Of a DNA stretch of 64,000 nt, positions 8,099-15,846 are shown in pieces. The stretch is taken from NCBI GenBank assembly GCA_016716065.1, contig JADJXA010000027.1, positions 1 to 64,000 on the forward strand, given 5' to 3'. The position numbers and the translations under genes are program-made. The stretch's first letter is position 1. Each line of letters begins with the position of its first letter. The notes beneath the pieces were generated by a model, which had not been told where the DNA came from, did no database searches, and saw only the letters and a list, made by a program, of their open reading frames with translations. Origin of the DNA: Candidatus Leptovillus gracilis (GTDB lineage Bacteria; Chloroflexota; Anaerolineae; Promineifilales; Promineifilaceae).

Positions 8099-8470
8099 TC
8101 ATCCTTTATACGCGCTGATCAGGTAGGCGTTGGCGTCGCGCCACGCTTCTGTAATTTGGCTGAAACCGGCCTGTTGGAGCGCCTGTTTGATTTGATCCGG
8201 CCAGACGCGGTGGTCGCCGGGCGGGCCAGATTGGTCGGCGGCATCGGGCCGCCATTCTAAAATGGCGACCCATCCACCAGGACGGGCGACGCGCAGCATT
8301 TCAGCGGCTAAATCGCCCTCGACTTCGTGGTAAACAAAAGCGGTCCAGATGAAATCGGTAACGGCCGTTGCCAATCCAATCTCCGGCAGTTCCCCCAAAA
8401 CGGGGATGACGCGCGCCGGGGGCAGCCCACGCCGATAATCTGAATTAACATGCGGAATTCTCCAGTTCAA
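8099..8470 (-). pseudogene. Class I SAM methyltransferase, 3' part only
   Basis: The residues DFIWTAFVYHEVEG, MLRVARPGGWVAILEW and QALQQAGFSQI are the post-motif-I half of a class I methyltransferase (strands 4-7). The glycine-rich SAM-binding motif I and all earlier sequence are absent, so about 70-80 residues are missing. The first residues overlap the 3' end of the glutaredoxin-like gene, pointing to a deletion joining the two genes. It should not be catalytically active. Confidence 0.65.
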
Positions 8471-8717
8471 ACAGGCGGTGAACGGCCGTTTCTTTCATGC
8501 GACAAGATGACGCTTTCGGGATGTTCAATTGATTGACCAACACGCCATCCACCAAAATACCCGGCGATGAGCGCAGCTCATATTCAGCCATCATTTGTTG
8601 CCCTTTTTCCGTCTCCAGGTCAATGGGTGTATACGCAACCTGATTTTCGTCCAGGTAGGGCAGCACTTTCTGGCTGCGGCGGCAGTTGGCTGCCGGTAAG
8701 ATGACAATCTCTTTCAC
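8445..8717 (-). CDS. Glutaredoxin/thioredoxin-like small protein
   Basis: From the proposed GTG start the product is about 90 residues: KEIVILPAANCRRSQKVLPYL with a single active-site Cys in place of a CxxC pair, then STPG-like SSPGILVDGVLVNQ around the cis-Pro. This is the monothiol form of a glutaredoxin-like fold. The open frame continues upstream to 8765, but those codons lie in a dispersed GATTGG repeat (8737-8767), so a start after the repeat is more likely. It belongs to the minus-strand redox cluster. Confidence 0.65.
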   Translation of the reverse strand: MKEIVILPAANCRRSQKVLPYLDENQVAYTPIDLETEKGQQMMAEYELRSSPGILVDGVLVNQLNIPKASSCRMKETAVHRLFELENSAC

Positions 8718-8736
8718 AGGTTTTCCCTGTTGGTGA

Positions 8737-8767
8737 GATTGGTCCAATCTCCAAGATTGGACCAATC
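8737..8767. repeat. GATTGG double palindrome, copy 1
   Basis: Two 13-bp palindromes, GATTGGTCCAATC and GATTGGACCAATC, are separated by TCCAA. Two further copies of the same 31-bp unit lie at 24476-24506 and 53242-53272, all intergenic. Copies 1 and 2 share the preceding TGGTGA. Confidence 0.85.
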
Positions 8768-8768
8768 T

Positions 8769-9145
8769 CTACGTGGTCGGTTCGCCTTGAGCCGTATTAT
8801 ACTTCTCGCAGTAGGTGCGCGGCATCTCTTTGCTCTGGTGCAGCAGCTTTTCGTCGCGGACGAGCTGCCGCACGTAGTCAGCGGCAGGGAACTCGATGGC
8901 TTCGCGGGTGCAGCCGATCATGTACATCATCGGCTGCACCACGACCGGCACGTTGCGCTCGTAATCAAAGCTATAGACGCCCCGCCCACAGGAGATGGCG
9001 CACAGCCCGCAGCCCACGCAGCGGTCGGCGACGATAGGTCGAACAGCCCCAGGACCGGCGTGGCGATGGGGACCACCCCCAGTCCCTTCATGCCGGCGAC
9101 AAACGAGAGGGTAAACAAGATGATAGTGATGACGACGTATAACAT
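8769..9145 (-). pseudogene. Chimeric remnant: TauE/SafE N-terminus joined to a 4Fe-4S ferredoxin
   Basis: The frame starts at 9145 with MLYVVITIILFTLSFVAGMK and IATPVLGLFD, the first membrane segment of a TauE/SafE exporter. After a frame change near 9035 it continues RPIVADRCVGCGLCAISCGR and VYSFDYERNVPVVVQP, a bacterial [4Fe-4S] ferredoxin. The second cluster motif is reduced to a lone GCT followed by EAIEFPAADYVRQLV, so the usual CxxCxxxCP segment is deleted. The product seems to be what remains of two adjacent genes after deletions. Confidence 0.6.
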
Positions 9146-9153
9146 GGTGGCTC

Positions 9154-9603
9154 CTACAGACTACCGAAACAACCGGCAGCGCCGCCAACGCCCACTTCCA
9201 CACCCCGACTTAATGTTTTTTCGCACGGTTTCGGTCTGTAAAAGAGCATCATGGCTCCGGCAAAAACCAGAAAGGCGGCAAACAGTCCCAGCAGCAGACG
9301 ACGGTCTACATAGGGCGTCAGTCGCGCGCCAAAGGGGGCCAGGAGTACGGCCGTTATCAGCCCCGGCAGCCCCAGCCGCCAATTCACCAGCCCGCTGCGC
9401 CAGTAGTTGACAGAGGCAAACATCAGGCTGACCACATTGAGAAGAAGGGCAACGGCCGTGGCCTCAGCCAGCGGCACGCCCATGTAATAAAACAACGGTA
9501 CAAAGAGGAACGCCGCCCCCAGGCCGGCCATCGCCATTAGTCCTGAAAAGAAAAAGACGACAACGGCGTTCACCAGGTAAAACATGGCGCTCAACTCGTT
9601 CAT
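9154..9603 (-). pseudogene. TauE/SafE family sulfite/organosulfur exporter, truncated
   Basis: About 149 residues cover the first four membrane segments: FSGLMAMAGLGAAFLFVPLF, AEATAVALLLNVVSLMFA, and LLGLFAAFLVFAGAMMLFYR. A complete family member has about 250-280 residues and eight segments; here the frame ends at GGAAGCFGSL, in the middle of the glycine-rich linker between halves. The ATG at 9603 overlaps the preceding FmdE-like stop by 4 bp (ATGA), so the original operon was translationally coupled. A TauE-like start appears again right after the stop (9145). Confidence 0.65.
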
Positions 9604-10025
9604 GGTGCTGTGCAACCGGCACAGTCCAACCAAAGCGGCTGGCCTTCTACCAACCGAAGGTAAGGCTCGGCTACCAGCTCACCGCAGCCGGTGCACACGG
9701 CAAAACGAATGATTTCCGCCGGTTCCTGCCAGTCGTAAGCCACTACTGGTCCCACCGTCATGATTTGTTCTGCTGGCGCGTCCCAGATTAGATTGACCAG
9801 TTCCAACTGTTCCGCTTCCGGGATTTGCGTCGGCGGTACGCCAGCCGAGCGCTTCTGCATGAAGGCCGATTCCTTGATTTGCTTTTGCAGCGTCGGTTTA
9901 TAGGCCACGTGCACCGCTTTCTTGTGCGCCTTGTCAATCAGCGTCAATGCCAGTTTGCCTTTGGGGTCTTTGCTGATGTTACCCTTGCCAAAGGTGCAGC
10001 CGGTGGTGTTTGGACCAATCTGCAT
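9600..10025 (-). pseudogene. FmdE-like protein lacking its N-terminus
   Basis: The 141 residues begin QIGPNTTGCTFGKGNI, the mid-domain signature of FmdE (formylmethanofuran dehydrogenase subunit E-like) proteins, and end in a zinc-ribbon-like CTGCGELVAE...CAGC. The family's N-terminal segment with the conserved His/Cys (HxCPG) is missing, about 50-60 residues. The ATG at 10025 overlaps the permease stop (TAATG). FmdE-like proteins occur next to molybdenum/tungsten and metal transport genes; the exact job is not known. The truncation may make it non-functional. Confidence 0.6.
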
Positions 10026-11086
10026 TAACGAACAATAAAGTTAAAGAGATAGCCGGTGAAAACAATTGCCGTGCCAACGATACCGATAAACATCATGATC
10101 AGGGGCGTCTTGATTACGCGCTTCAATATGAGCATCTCCGGCAGGCTGAGGGCCACCACCGACATCATGAAGGCCAGCACCGTGCCCAACGCCGCGCCTT
10201 TGGCCATCAGGGCGGAGACCACCGGGATAATGCCGGCGGCGTTGGAATAAAGCGGGATGCCTAACAAAACGGCCGCCGGCACTGCCCACCACGAACTGCG
10301 CCCCATAATGTTGGCGAGATAATCTTCCGGCACAAAGCCATGAATGGCGGCGCCGATACCAATGCCTATAATGACGTAGGGCCACACCTTGCCCACGATT
10401 TCTTTGGTGCTGCCGCCAGCATCGCGGATGCGGTCGTCCCAGGTGGGCTTGTAGGTGACGCCTGTATGTGGTCCGGCTTTGATCTGCCAGACAAAATCTT
10501 CCACGTAGCGTTCTGGTTTCAACCGGCCAATAATCATGCCGCCGATGATGGCGATGAGCAGACCGCTGACCATATACAGCCCGGCGATTTGCCAGCCAAA
10601 CATGCCAAAAAGCATGGCTAAGGCGATTTCATTGACCATGGGCGTGGCAATGAGAAAGGAAAAGGTGACGCCCAGCGGCACGCCGCTCTCGACAAAGCCG
10701 ATGAACAGGGGCACGGCCGAGCAGGAACAAAAGGGCGTGATGACACCCAAGCTGGCGGCCAGGACGTTGCCTACGCCTTCGCGTTTGCCACCCAGCGCCG
10801 CCCGCGCCTGTTCCGGGGTAAAGAAAGAGCGGGCCATGGTGATAAGGAAGATCATGCCGGCCAGCAGCATGAGAATTTTGGGCACGTCGTAAAAGAAAAA
10901 ATTGACCGACTGCCCCAGGTGGGACAAGGGCGACAAACCGATGACGGTGTACGTGAGCCAGTCGGCAAAGTTTTGCAGTTGGCCCCAGGCCAGCCACCAG
11001 AGAACGGCCAGGGCAATAACCAGAGTCGGCAGCTTCCAGCCTTGTTTGGGTTGTGAAGTGGTGATTTGTTCTGTTGTTGTGGACAT
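10025..11086 (-). CDS. ArsP/YraQ family permease
   Basis: The 353-residue protein has about eight membrane segments in two halves joined by a hydrophilic loop. The signature TPFCSCSAVPLFIGFVE with neighbouring Cys residues and FSFLIATPMVNEIAL identifies the UPF0718/DUF318 permease family, which includes ArsP exporters of trivalent organoarsenicals. The ATG at 11086 has GAGGAG 9 bases upstream; a TTG just before it is a less likely start. It lies 12 bp after an ArsR-type regulator and is followed by thiol-redox genes, which supports efflux of a thiophilic metal or metalloid. The substrate itself is an inference. Confidence 0.85.
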   Translation of the reverse strand: MSTTTEQITTSQPKQGWKLPTLVIALAVLWWLAWGQLQNFADWLTYTVIGLSPLSHLGQSVNFFFYDVPKILMLLAGMIFLITMARSFFTPEQARAALGGKREGVGNVLAASLGVITPFCSCSAVPLFIGFVESGVPLGVTFSFLIATPMVNEIALAMLFGMFGWQIAGLYMVSGLLIAIIGGMIIGRLKPERYVEDFVWQIKAGPHTGVTYKPTWDDRIRDAGGSTKEIVGKVWPYVIIGIGIGAAIHGFVPEDYLANIMGRSSWWAVPAAVLLGIPLYSNAAGIIPVVSALMAKGAALGTVLAFMMSVVALSLPEMLILKRVIKTPLIMMFIGIVGTAIVFTGYLFNFIVR

Positions 11087-11098
11087 CAATACTGCTCC

Positions 11099-11515
11099 TC
11101 AATCAGTTTTGTATTTTGCGCCGGTGGTGCCGGCGAATAAGTCAATTTCTGGGTCGTGACCAGCGGTTCCTTCCGGGCCGCACAGATGCATTTGCAAGGT
11201 GACGCGGGTTGGATTTAGGAAGTCACCCAGCCATTGATGTATCGCGGCTAGAGTGGACACATCGGCTTGATAATAAATCCAACGGCCGTCCACGGCGTCA
11301 CGCCTATCTTGCACCAACCCGGCCTGGCGCAGCACCTTCAGGTGGTGGGAAAGGAGATTGGCGGGCAATCCCAATTCCTCGGTCAACCAGCCATTGCAGG
11401 ATGTACCGCGCAGCAGCGCAGCGAAAATACGCAGGCGGTTGGGGTCAGAGAGGGCCTTGAGAACGGCCGTCATGTTTTCTGGCACTAGTTCGTTTTCCAT
11501 ATCTTCCATGTTCAT
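11099..11515 (-). CDS. ArsR/SmtB-family metalloregulator
   Basis: The 138-residue protein carries a winged helix-turn-helix (residues about 15-100: ALSDPNRLRIFAALL, GLPANLLSHHLKVLRQAGLV, GRWIYYQAD). Cys39 lies in SCNGWL before the recognition helix and another Cys lies in HLCGPEG near the C-terminus; these could bind As(III) or a soft metal, but the canonical ELCVCDL box is not present. It heads the minus-strand operon and should repress it until metal binds. Two related dyads at 11564-11577 and 11660-11673 in front of the gene are candidate operators. Confidence 0.88.
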   Translation of the reverse strand: MNMEDMENELVPENMTAVLKALSDPNRLRIFAALLRGTSCNGWLTEELGLPANLLSHHLKVLRQAGLVQDRRDAVDGRWIYYQADVSTLAAIHQWLGDFLNPTRVTLQMHLCGPEGTAGHDPEIDLFAGTTGAKYKTD

Positions 11516-11563
11516 GATCTCACCCCAAATGCCTGTCGGAGCTGTCGTCAGGCAGAAAAGATT

Positions 11564-11577
11564 CAGTATCTATTGAA
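11564..11577. promoter_or_regulatory. Candidate ArsR operator, proximal
   Basis: CAGTATCTATTGAA is the reverse complement of TTCAATAGATACTG, which recurs with two changes at 11660-11673. The site is about 50 bp upstream of arsR. Paired, inverted AT-rich boxes with TTCAA are common in ArsR operators. Confidence 0.4.
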
Positions 11578-11659
11578 ATAACTTCACTGGGAGTATATGC
11601 CTGTGTTGGTGGCAAGGTTCAGTGACATCTATCACAGGAAAATGTGACAAATGTAACAA

Positions 11660-11673
11660 TTCAATAGGTATTG
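11660..11673. promoter_or_regulatory. Candidate ArsR operator, distal
   Basis: TTCAATAGGTATTG matches the inverted proximal box at 12 of 14 positions. The centres are about 96 bp apart, a distance that would allow looping or dual control. Confidence 0.35.
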
Positions 11674-12109
11674 TACTATTTTAGCGACGACACTTGAGAA
11701 GTTCATCTACTTGCTGACTTCACTGACTAGAAAAGAAAGGGAGAGCATTGTCTGATATGCGAGCGACCTGGCAGCTAAGGAACAAGAGTTAATTAACTTA
11801 CCCGCTGTGGCCGGTCTGCTGACAGGCCACAGCAAATGGACAAGTTATTTAAGTGCCATTCCTAAGTTGACCCCAAGGGGCTGTGTCTGTGGGTTTTGTG
11901 GGCAAGGTGGTGTGGCGGAACGGCCGTTGGTTGGCGGCCAAAGTCAGCCGATGGGTGGTTGAAAGCAACCAGAATTCATACACGACACGCAGCCAAAATC
12001 TTGTCCATATAGTTGCAATATGTACGTTTTTTAAGGGATCGCCGCGCAACCATTGCCGAAACTCACCTATTGGCACACAATCGGCTGGACTGGCTCTGTT
12101 TGAGAGAAC
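11674..12109. other. Gene-poor spacer between arsR and the TVP38-like gene
   Basis: No convincing gene is seen. The stretch holds one copy of the R-KEQ repeat (11776-11866) and an open but unconvincing run from 11883 towards the next gene. Its frame continues into the TVP38-like gene but lacks protein-like composition. Confidence 0.5.
11776..11866. repeat. Dispersed repeat R-KEQ, copy 1
   Basis: The core shares about 75 bp with 53379-53452 in inverse orientation, and its right end matches 4443-4475. A stem GCTGTGGCC / GGCCACAGC with a 12-base loop is conserved in the other full copy, where one pair becomes a G-T wobble. One frame of both full copies reads KEQELINLPAVAGLLT, so it may derive from a coding sequence or small mobile unit. 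Confidence 0.65.
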
Positions 12110-12164
12110 GGGAGACTGGGAGAAGGGGAGAAGGGGAGACTGGGAGAACGGGAGACTTAGAGTT
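12105..12164. repeat. GGGAGA purine tract upstream of the TVP38-like gene
   Basis: Units of GGGAGAC, GGGAGAAC and GGGAGAAG run directly up to the start of the next gene and supply its only Shine-Dalgarno-like sequence. The same type of tract lies at most junctions up to 23.3 kb. Confidence 0.85.
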
Positions 12165-12167
12165 TTT

Positions 12168-12923
12168 ATGGTTGATTCACACATGGAACAAGCAAAATCG
12201 CCGGGTTTCTGGCAAAAGCACGGCACAAAAATTGCCGCCCTGCTCTTTTGGCTGGTGGTGGTAGGCGGTTACTATGCCTATGCCCGCCAAAATGGACTGA
12301 CCCTTGAAGAAAGCGTGACCAACATCGCCAATTGGGTGACCGGCAGTGTCTATGGGCCGCTGTTGTATATGGTGCTGTATGCGATACGGCCGTTGCTCTT
12401 CTTCCCCGCCACCATCCTCACCCTGCTCGGCGGCTTCCTTTTTGGGCCAATTGGGATCATTTACACCATTATCGGCAGCAATGCCTCGGCGATGGTGGCC
12501 TTTGGCGTGGGCTGGTTCTTTGGCAAAAATGTACTGAACAAGGAAGAAGACGCCGGGGTCATCCAACGATATACCCAGCGGATGCGCGACAACAGTTTTG
12601 AAACCGTCCTGATTATGCGCCTCATCTTCCTGCCCTATGATTTGGTCAACTACGCTTCTGGCTTCCTGAAAATTAGTTGGAAAGCGTTCCTGGCGGCAAC
12701 GGCGATTGGCTCGATTCCGGGTACCATCTCCTTTGTCCTGCTGGGTGCGTCGTTTGGCACGCTGGATGAGCTGCTGGCGGGGGAGATTCAGGTCAATCCG
12801 GCAACGGCCGTTGCCTCTGTGCTGCTCATTGGGGTCAGTCTGGCTCTGTCGCGCTATGTGAAAAAGCGGGAAGCGGGGAGAGGGGAAGACGGGGAGAACG
12901 GGAGACAAGGAGAACGGGAGTAA
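12168..12923 (+). CDS. TVP38/TMEM64 (VTT domain) membrane protein
   Basis: The about 251-residue protein has five to six membrane segments with the VTT-domain signature: FFPATILTLLGGFLFGPIGI, GSNASAMVAFGVGWFFGK, LIMRLIFLPYDLVNYASGF and GSIPGTISFVLLGASFG. The family (DedA-like fold, SNARE-associated) is linked to lipid scrambling or small-solute transport. The start at 12168 is preferred to 12183, which has no ribosome site. The stop overlaps the next start (TAATG), coupling it to the flavoprotein reductase, a gene pair seen in many bacteria. Its last about 20 residues (REAGRGEDGENGRQGERE) are encoded by a GGGAGA tract and are probably an add-on. Confidence 0.88.
   Translation: MVDSHMEQAKSPGFWQKHGTKIAALLFWLVVVGGYYAYARQNGLTLEESVTNIANWVTGSVYGPLLYMVLYAIRPLLFFPATILTLLGGFLFGPIGIIYTIIGSNASAMVAFGVGWFFGKNVLNKEEDAGVIQRYTQRMRDNSFETVLIMRLIFLPYDLVNYASGFLKISWKAFLAATAIGSIPGTISFVLLGASFGTLDELLAGEIQVNPATAVASVLLIGVSLALSRYVKKREAGRGEDGENGRQGERE
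12880..12921. repeat. GGGAGA tract forming a gene 3' end
   Basis: The tract encodes the charged C-terminal tail of the TVP38-like protein and at the same time supplies GGAG for the overlapping downstream start. Confidence 0.8.
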
Positions 12924-14434
12924 TGGTTAAGCGAATTGAGGTTGCCCCTTTTGATGAATATAACCGGGTGCTGGTGCAGAATGCGCATCCGGCCGACTGG
13001 CAGAACCCGACGCCAGACAGCCGTTACAATCTGCTCGTCATCGGTGGCGGGTCGGCGGGATTGGTGGCCGCAGTGGGCGCGGCCGGTGTGGGGGCGAAGG
13101 TCGCCCTCGTGGAAAAGCATCTGCTCGGCGGCGACTGTCTGAACGCCGGTTGTGTCCCGTCCAAAACCATCTTGCGCTCGGCCAAAGCGGTGGGCGACAT
13201 TCGCCGGGCGGCTGAATTAGGTGTGCATGTGGGCGAGGTGACGGTGGATTTTGCGGCCGTCATGGAACGGATGCGCCGCATTCGCGCCGACATCAGCCAC
13301 CACGATGCGGCGCAACGCTTCCGCGATTTGGGCATAGATGTGTATCTAGGCGAGGGACAGTTTACGGGGAAGCATACGTTTGAGGTAGACGGCCGTACCA
13401 TCACCTTCAGCAAAGCAGTCATCGCCACCGGTGCTCGCGCCGCCTTCATCCCCATTCCCGGCCTGCAAGAGACGGGCTACATCACCAACGAAGGGGTGTT
13501 TGAACTGACCGCGCTCCCGAAACGGCTGGCCGTCATCGGTGCAGGGCCGATTGGGTTGGAGATGGGGCAGGCGTTTGCCCGTTTTGGCAGTGAGGTGGCT
13601 ATTTTTGATATTACGGCCGTTGTCGGGGCGCAACGTGATCCCGAAGCCGCCGGACTCATCCTCACGGCACTGGCGGCGGATGGCATCCAATTCTTCCTCG
13701 AAAGCCAGACGCAAAAAATCGAGCGCGTGGGGGGCGAGAAAATCATCACCTTCACCCACGCCGGGCAGGCCGAAACGCTGGCGGTGGATGAGATTTTGCT
13801 GGCCGCCGGCCGTCGCCCGAACATTGAAGGGTTGAATTTGGAAGCGGCGGGGGTGGCCTATACCAAGAAGGGCGTCACCGTCAACGACCGCCTGCAAACG
13901 AGTAATCCGGCCATTTACGGCGCGGGGGATGTGGCAATCCCAGCCCAGTTTACGCACACGGCCGATGCCACCGCCCGCATTGTGGTGCAAAATGCCCTCT
14001 TTTTGGGGCGCAAAAAGTACAGCGACCTGATCATCCCGTGGACGATCTACACCGACCCGGAAGTCGCCCATGTCGGGCTGTCCGCTTATGATGCGGAGGC
14101 GCAAGGGATCGCGGTGGACACCTTTGCCTTTCAGGTGGAAGATACGGATCGAGGCCGCGCCGATAGCGATGATGGCTTTGTCAAAATTTACGTCCGCCAA
14201 GGAACGGATAAAATTGTCGGGGCGACGATTATCGCCCGCCACGCGGGCGAGATGATTAGTGAAATCACGACGGCGATGATGGCTGGGGCCGGGTTATCTA
14301 CGATTGCCCAAACCATCCACCCGTACCCCACGCAGGCGGAAATCATCAAGAAAGCGGCCGATAGTTGGAATCGCACCCGCTTTACGCCGACGGTGGCGAA
14401 GTTGTTTGCGAAATGGCTTAGTTGGCAAAGATAG
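12923..14434 (+). CDS. Mercuric reductase/lipoamide dehydrogenase-like flavoprotein
   Basis: The 503-residue class I pyridine-nucleotide disulfide oxidoreductase has an FAD motif VIGGGSAGLVAA, the redox pair C72-LNAG-C77 (GGDCLNAGCVPSKT), the NAD(P) motif VIGAGPIGLEMGQ, the second FAD motif NPAIYGAGDV and a C-terminal dimer domain with HPYPTQAEI. MerA-type vicinal C-terminal Cys and an N-terminal MerA metal domain are absent, so mercury reduction is unlikely. Such proteins are often encoded with TVP38/VTT membrane proteins, as here (1-bp overlap). The substrate of this subfamily is not known; a thiol or disulfide substrate is inferred. Confidence 0.88.
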   Translation: MVKRIEVAPFDEYNRVLVQNAHPADWQNPTPDSRYNLLVIGGGSAGLVAAVGAAGVGAKVALVEKHLLGGDCLNAGCVPSKTILRSAKAVGDIRRAAELGVHVGEVTVDFAAVMERMRRIRADISHHDAAQRFRDLGIDVYLGEGQFTGKHTFEVDGRTITFSKAVIATGARAAFIPIPGLQETGYITNEGVFELTALPKRLAVIGAGPIGLEMGQAFARFGSEVAIFDITAVVGAQRDPEAAGLILTALAADGIQFFLESQTQKIERVGGEKIITFTHAGQAETLAVDEILLAAGRRPNIEGLNLEAAGVAYTKKGVTVNDRLQTSNPAIYGAGDVAIPAQFTHTADATARIVVQNALFLGRKKYSDLIIPWTIYTDPEVAHVGLSAYDAEAQGIAVDTFAFQVEDTDRGRADSDDGFVKIYVRQGTDKIVGATIIARHAGEMISEITTAMMAGAGLSTIAQTIHPYPTQAEIIKKAADSWNRTRFTPTVAKLFAKWLSWQR

Positions 14435-14436
14435 AC

Positions 14437-14524
14437 AGGGAGAACGGGAGACAGGGAGACAAGGAGACTTGGAGACTTGGAGACCTTCTCCCGTTCTCCC
14501 CGTCTCCAAGTCTCCCGTTCTCTT
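14437..14524. repeat. GGGAGA tract with fold-back (possible terminator or spacer)
   Basis: A purine arm (14440-14485) is followed by a pyrimidine arm of GTCTCC/TTCTCCC units (14487-14522), so the transcript can form a long imperfect hairpin between the reductase gene and the transporter operon. AGGAG just beyond it serves the next gene. Confidence 0.8.
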
Positions 14525-14540
14525 CAAAAAAGGAGTTGGT

Positions 14541-15827
14541 ATGAAGAAAATAGCGTTATTGTTGCTCATTCTGTCGTTGGCGGCGTGTGGGGGGGAAACG
14601 GCCGTTACCGAACCCACCCCATCTACCCCTGTCACAACCATTGTTGAATCCGCGCCGGAAGGGGCCGCGCCGCCACCCGGTTATGAAGGGCAAACATGGG
14701 CGGATATTTTGGCTGAGGCCGAAGGGCAAACAGTCAATTTTTATATGTGGGGTGGCAGTGACCTGATTAACAGTTGGGTGACGGGGTATGTGGCAACGGC
14801 CGTACAGGAGCAATACGGCATCACCCTGAACATGGTGCCCATCGTTGATGCCACCGAATACATCAACAAAGTGCTGGGCGAAAAAGAGGCCGGGCGCGAC
14901 AGCGACGGCACTGTAGATTTGGTCTGGGTCAACGGCGAGAACTTCCGCACCATGCGGCAAGGCGATCTGCTCTACGGCAATTGGTCCCAATTTTTGCCCA
15001 GCGCCGCCTATGTCAATTGGGCTGATCCCAGCGTTGCCAACGACTTTGGCTTTGCCGTAGACGGCTACGAATCCCCCTACGGCAAGGCGCAATTTGTGAT
15101 GATCTACGACAGCGCCCGCGTGCCGGAACCGCCACGCACCATCCCCGCGCTAATCGAGTGGATTAAGGCCAATCCCGGCCAATTCACCTACGCCGCGCCG
15201 CCCGACTTCACCGGCAGCGCCTTTGTGCGCCACATCTGCTACCACGCCGCCGGTGGCTACGAAACCCTGCTGGGCGAATTTGATCAGGCGGTGTTTGACG
15301 AAAAATCGGCCGCTTGCTGGGCGTTGTTAAACGAGATTGAGCCGTTCTTATGGCGCGAAGGGCAAACCTACCCGGAAAATCGCGCCCGCCAGATTGATCT
15401 GTTTGCCAACAGCGAAGTGAGCTTTGACATGGCGTACAACCCGGCCGAGGCGAGTAGTTTGGTGGAGAACGGCCGTTACCCCACCACCACCCGGACCTTC
15501 GTCTTCGATAGCGGCACCATCGCCAACACCCACTACGTCGCCATCCCCTATAACTCCCCCAACAAAGCGGCGGCGATGGTTGTCGCCAACTTCCTGCTCT
15601 CGCCGGAAGCGCAATTAAGCAAAGCCCAACCGGAAAATTGGGGCGATCTGCCCGTTCTCGACCCGGCGTTATTATCGGCCGATTGGCAGAGCCAATTTGC
15701 GGCCATCCCGCGTGGCACAGCCACCCTCTCTACCGAAGAGCTGGCCGCCGCCCGCCTGCCAGAACTACAAGCACCTTGGCTGACGGCGTTTGAGCAAGGC
15801 TGGCAGGAATGGGTGTTGCAGAGATGA
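14541..15827 (+). CDS. ABC transporter substrate-binding lipoprotein, YnjB-like
   Basis: The 428-residue product has a lipoprotein signal (MKKIALLLLILSLAAC, Cys16 lipidated) and a Thr/Pro-rich linker, then an extracytoplasmic solute-binding fold with NFYMWGGSDLINSWV and MAYNPAEASSL. The length and motifs match the YnjB (COG4134) family. AGGAG lies 7 bases before ATG. Two permeases and an ATPase follow on the same strand, with unrelated enzyme genes in between, and a CDP-alcohol phosphatidyltransferase ends the operon; the E. coli ynjBCD locus also carries such a transferase (ynjF). The natural substrate of this transporter class is not established. Confidence 0.87.
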   Translation: MKKIALLLLILSLAACGGETAVTEPTPSTPVTTIVESAPEGAAPPPGYEGQTWADILAEAEGQTVNFYMWGGSDLINSWVTGYVATAVQEQYGITLNMVPIVDATEYINKVLGEKEAGRDSDGTVDLVWVNGENFRTMRQGDLLYGNWSQFLPSAAYVNWADPSVANDFGFAVDGYESPYGKAQFVMIYDSARVPEPPRTIPALIEWIKANPGQFTYAAPPDFTGSAFVRHICYHAAGGYETLLGEFDQAVFDEKSAACWALLNEIEPFLWREGQTYPENRARQIDLFANSEVSFDMAYNPAEASSLVENGRYPTTTRTFVFDSGTIANTHYVAIPYNSPNKAAAMVVANFLLSPEAQLSKAQPENWGDLPVLDPALLSADWQSQFAAIPRGTATLSTEELAAARLPELQAPWLTAFEQGWQEWVLQR

Positions 15828-15846
15828 CAAGGTGACAAGGTGAAGG

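Noticed and set aside
13346..14242. 298-codon minus-strand frame opposite the flavoprotein reductase
   Set aside because: Shadow of a complete oxidoreductase gene; no domain or ribosome site.
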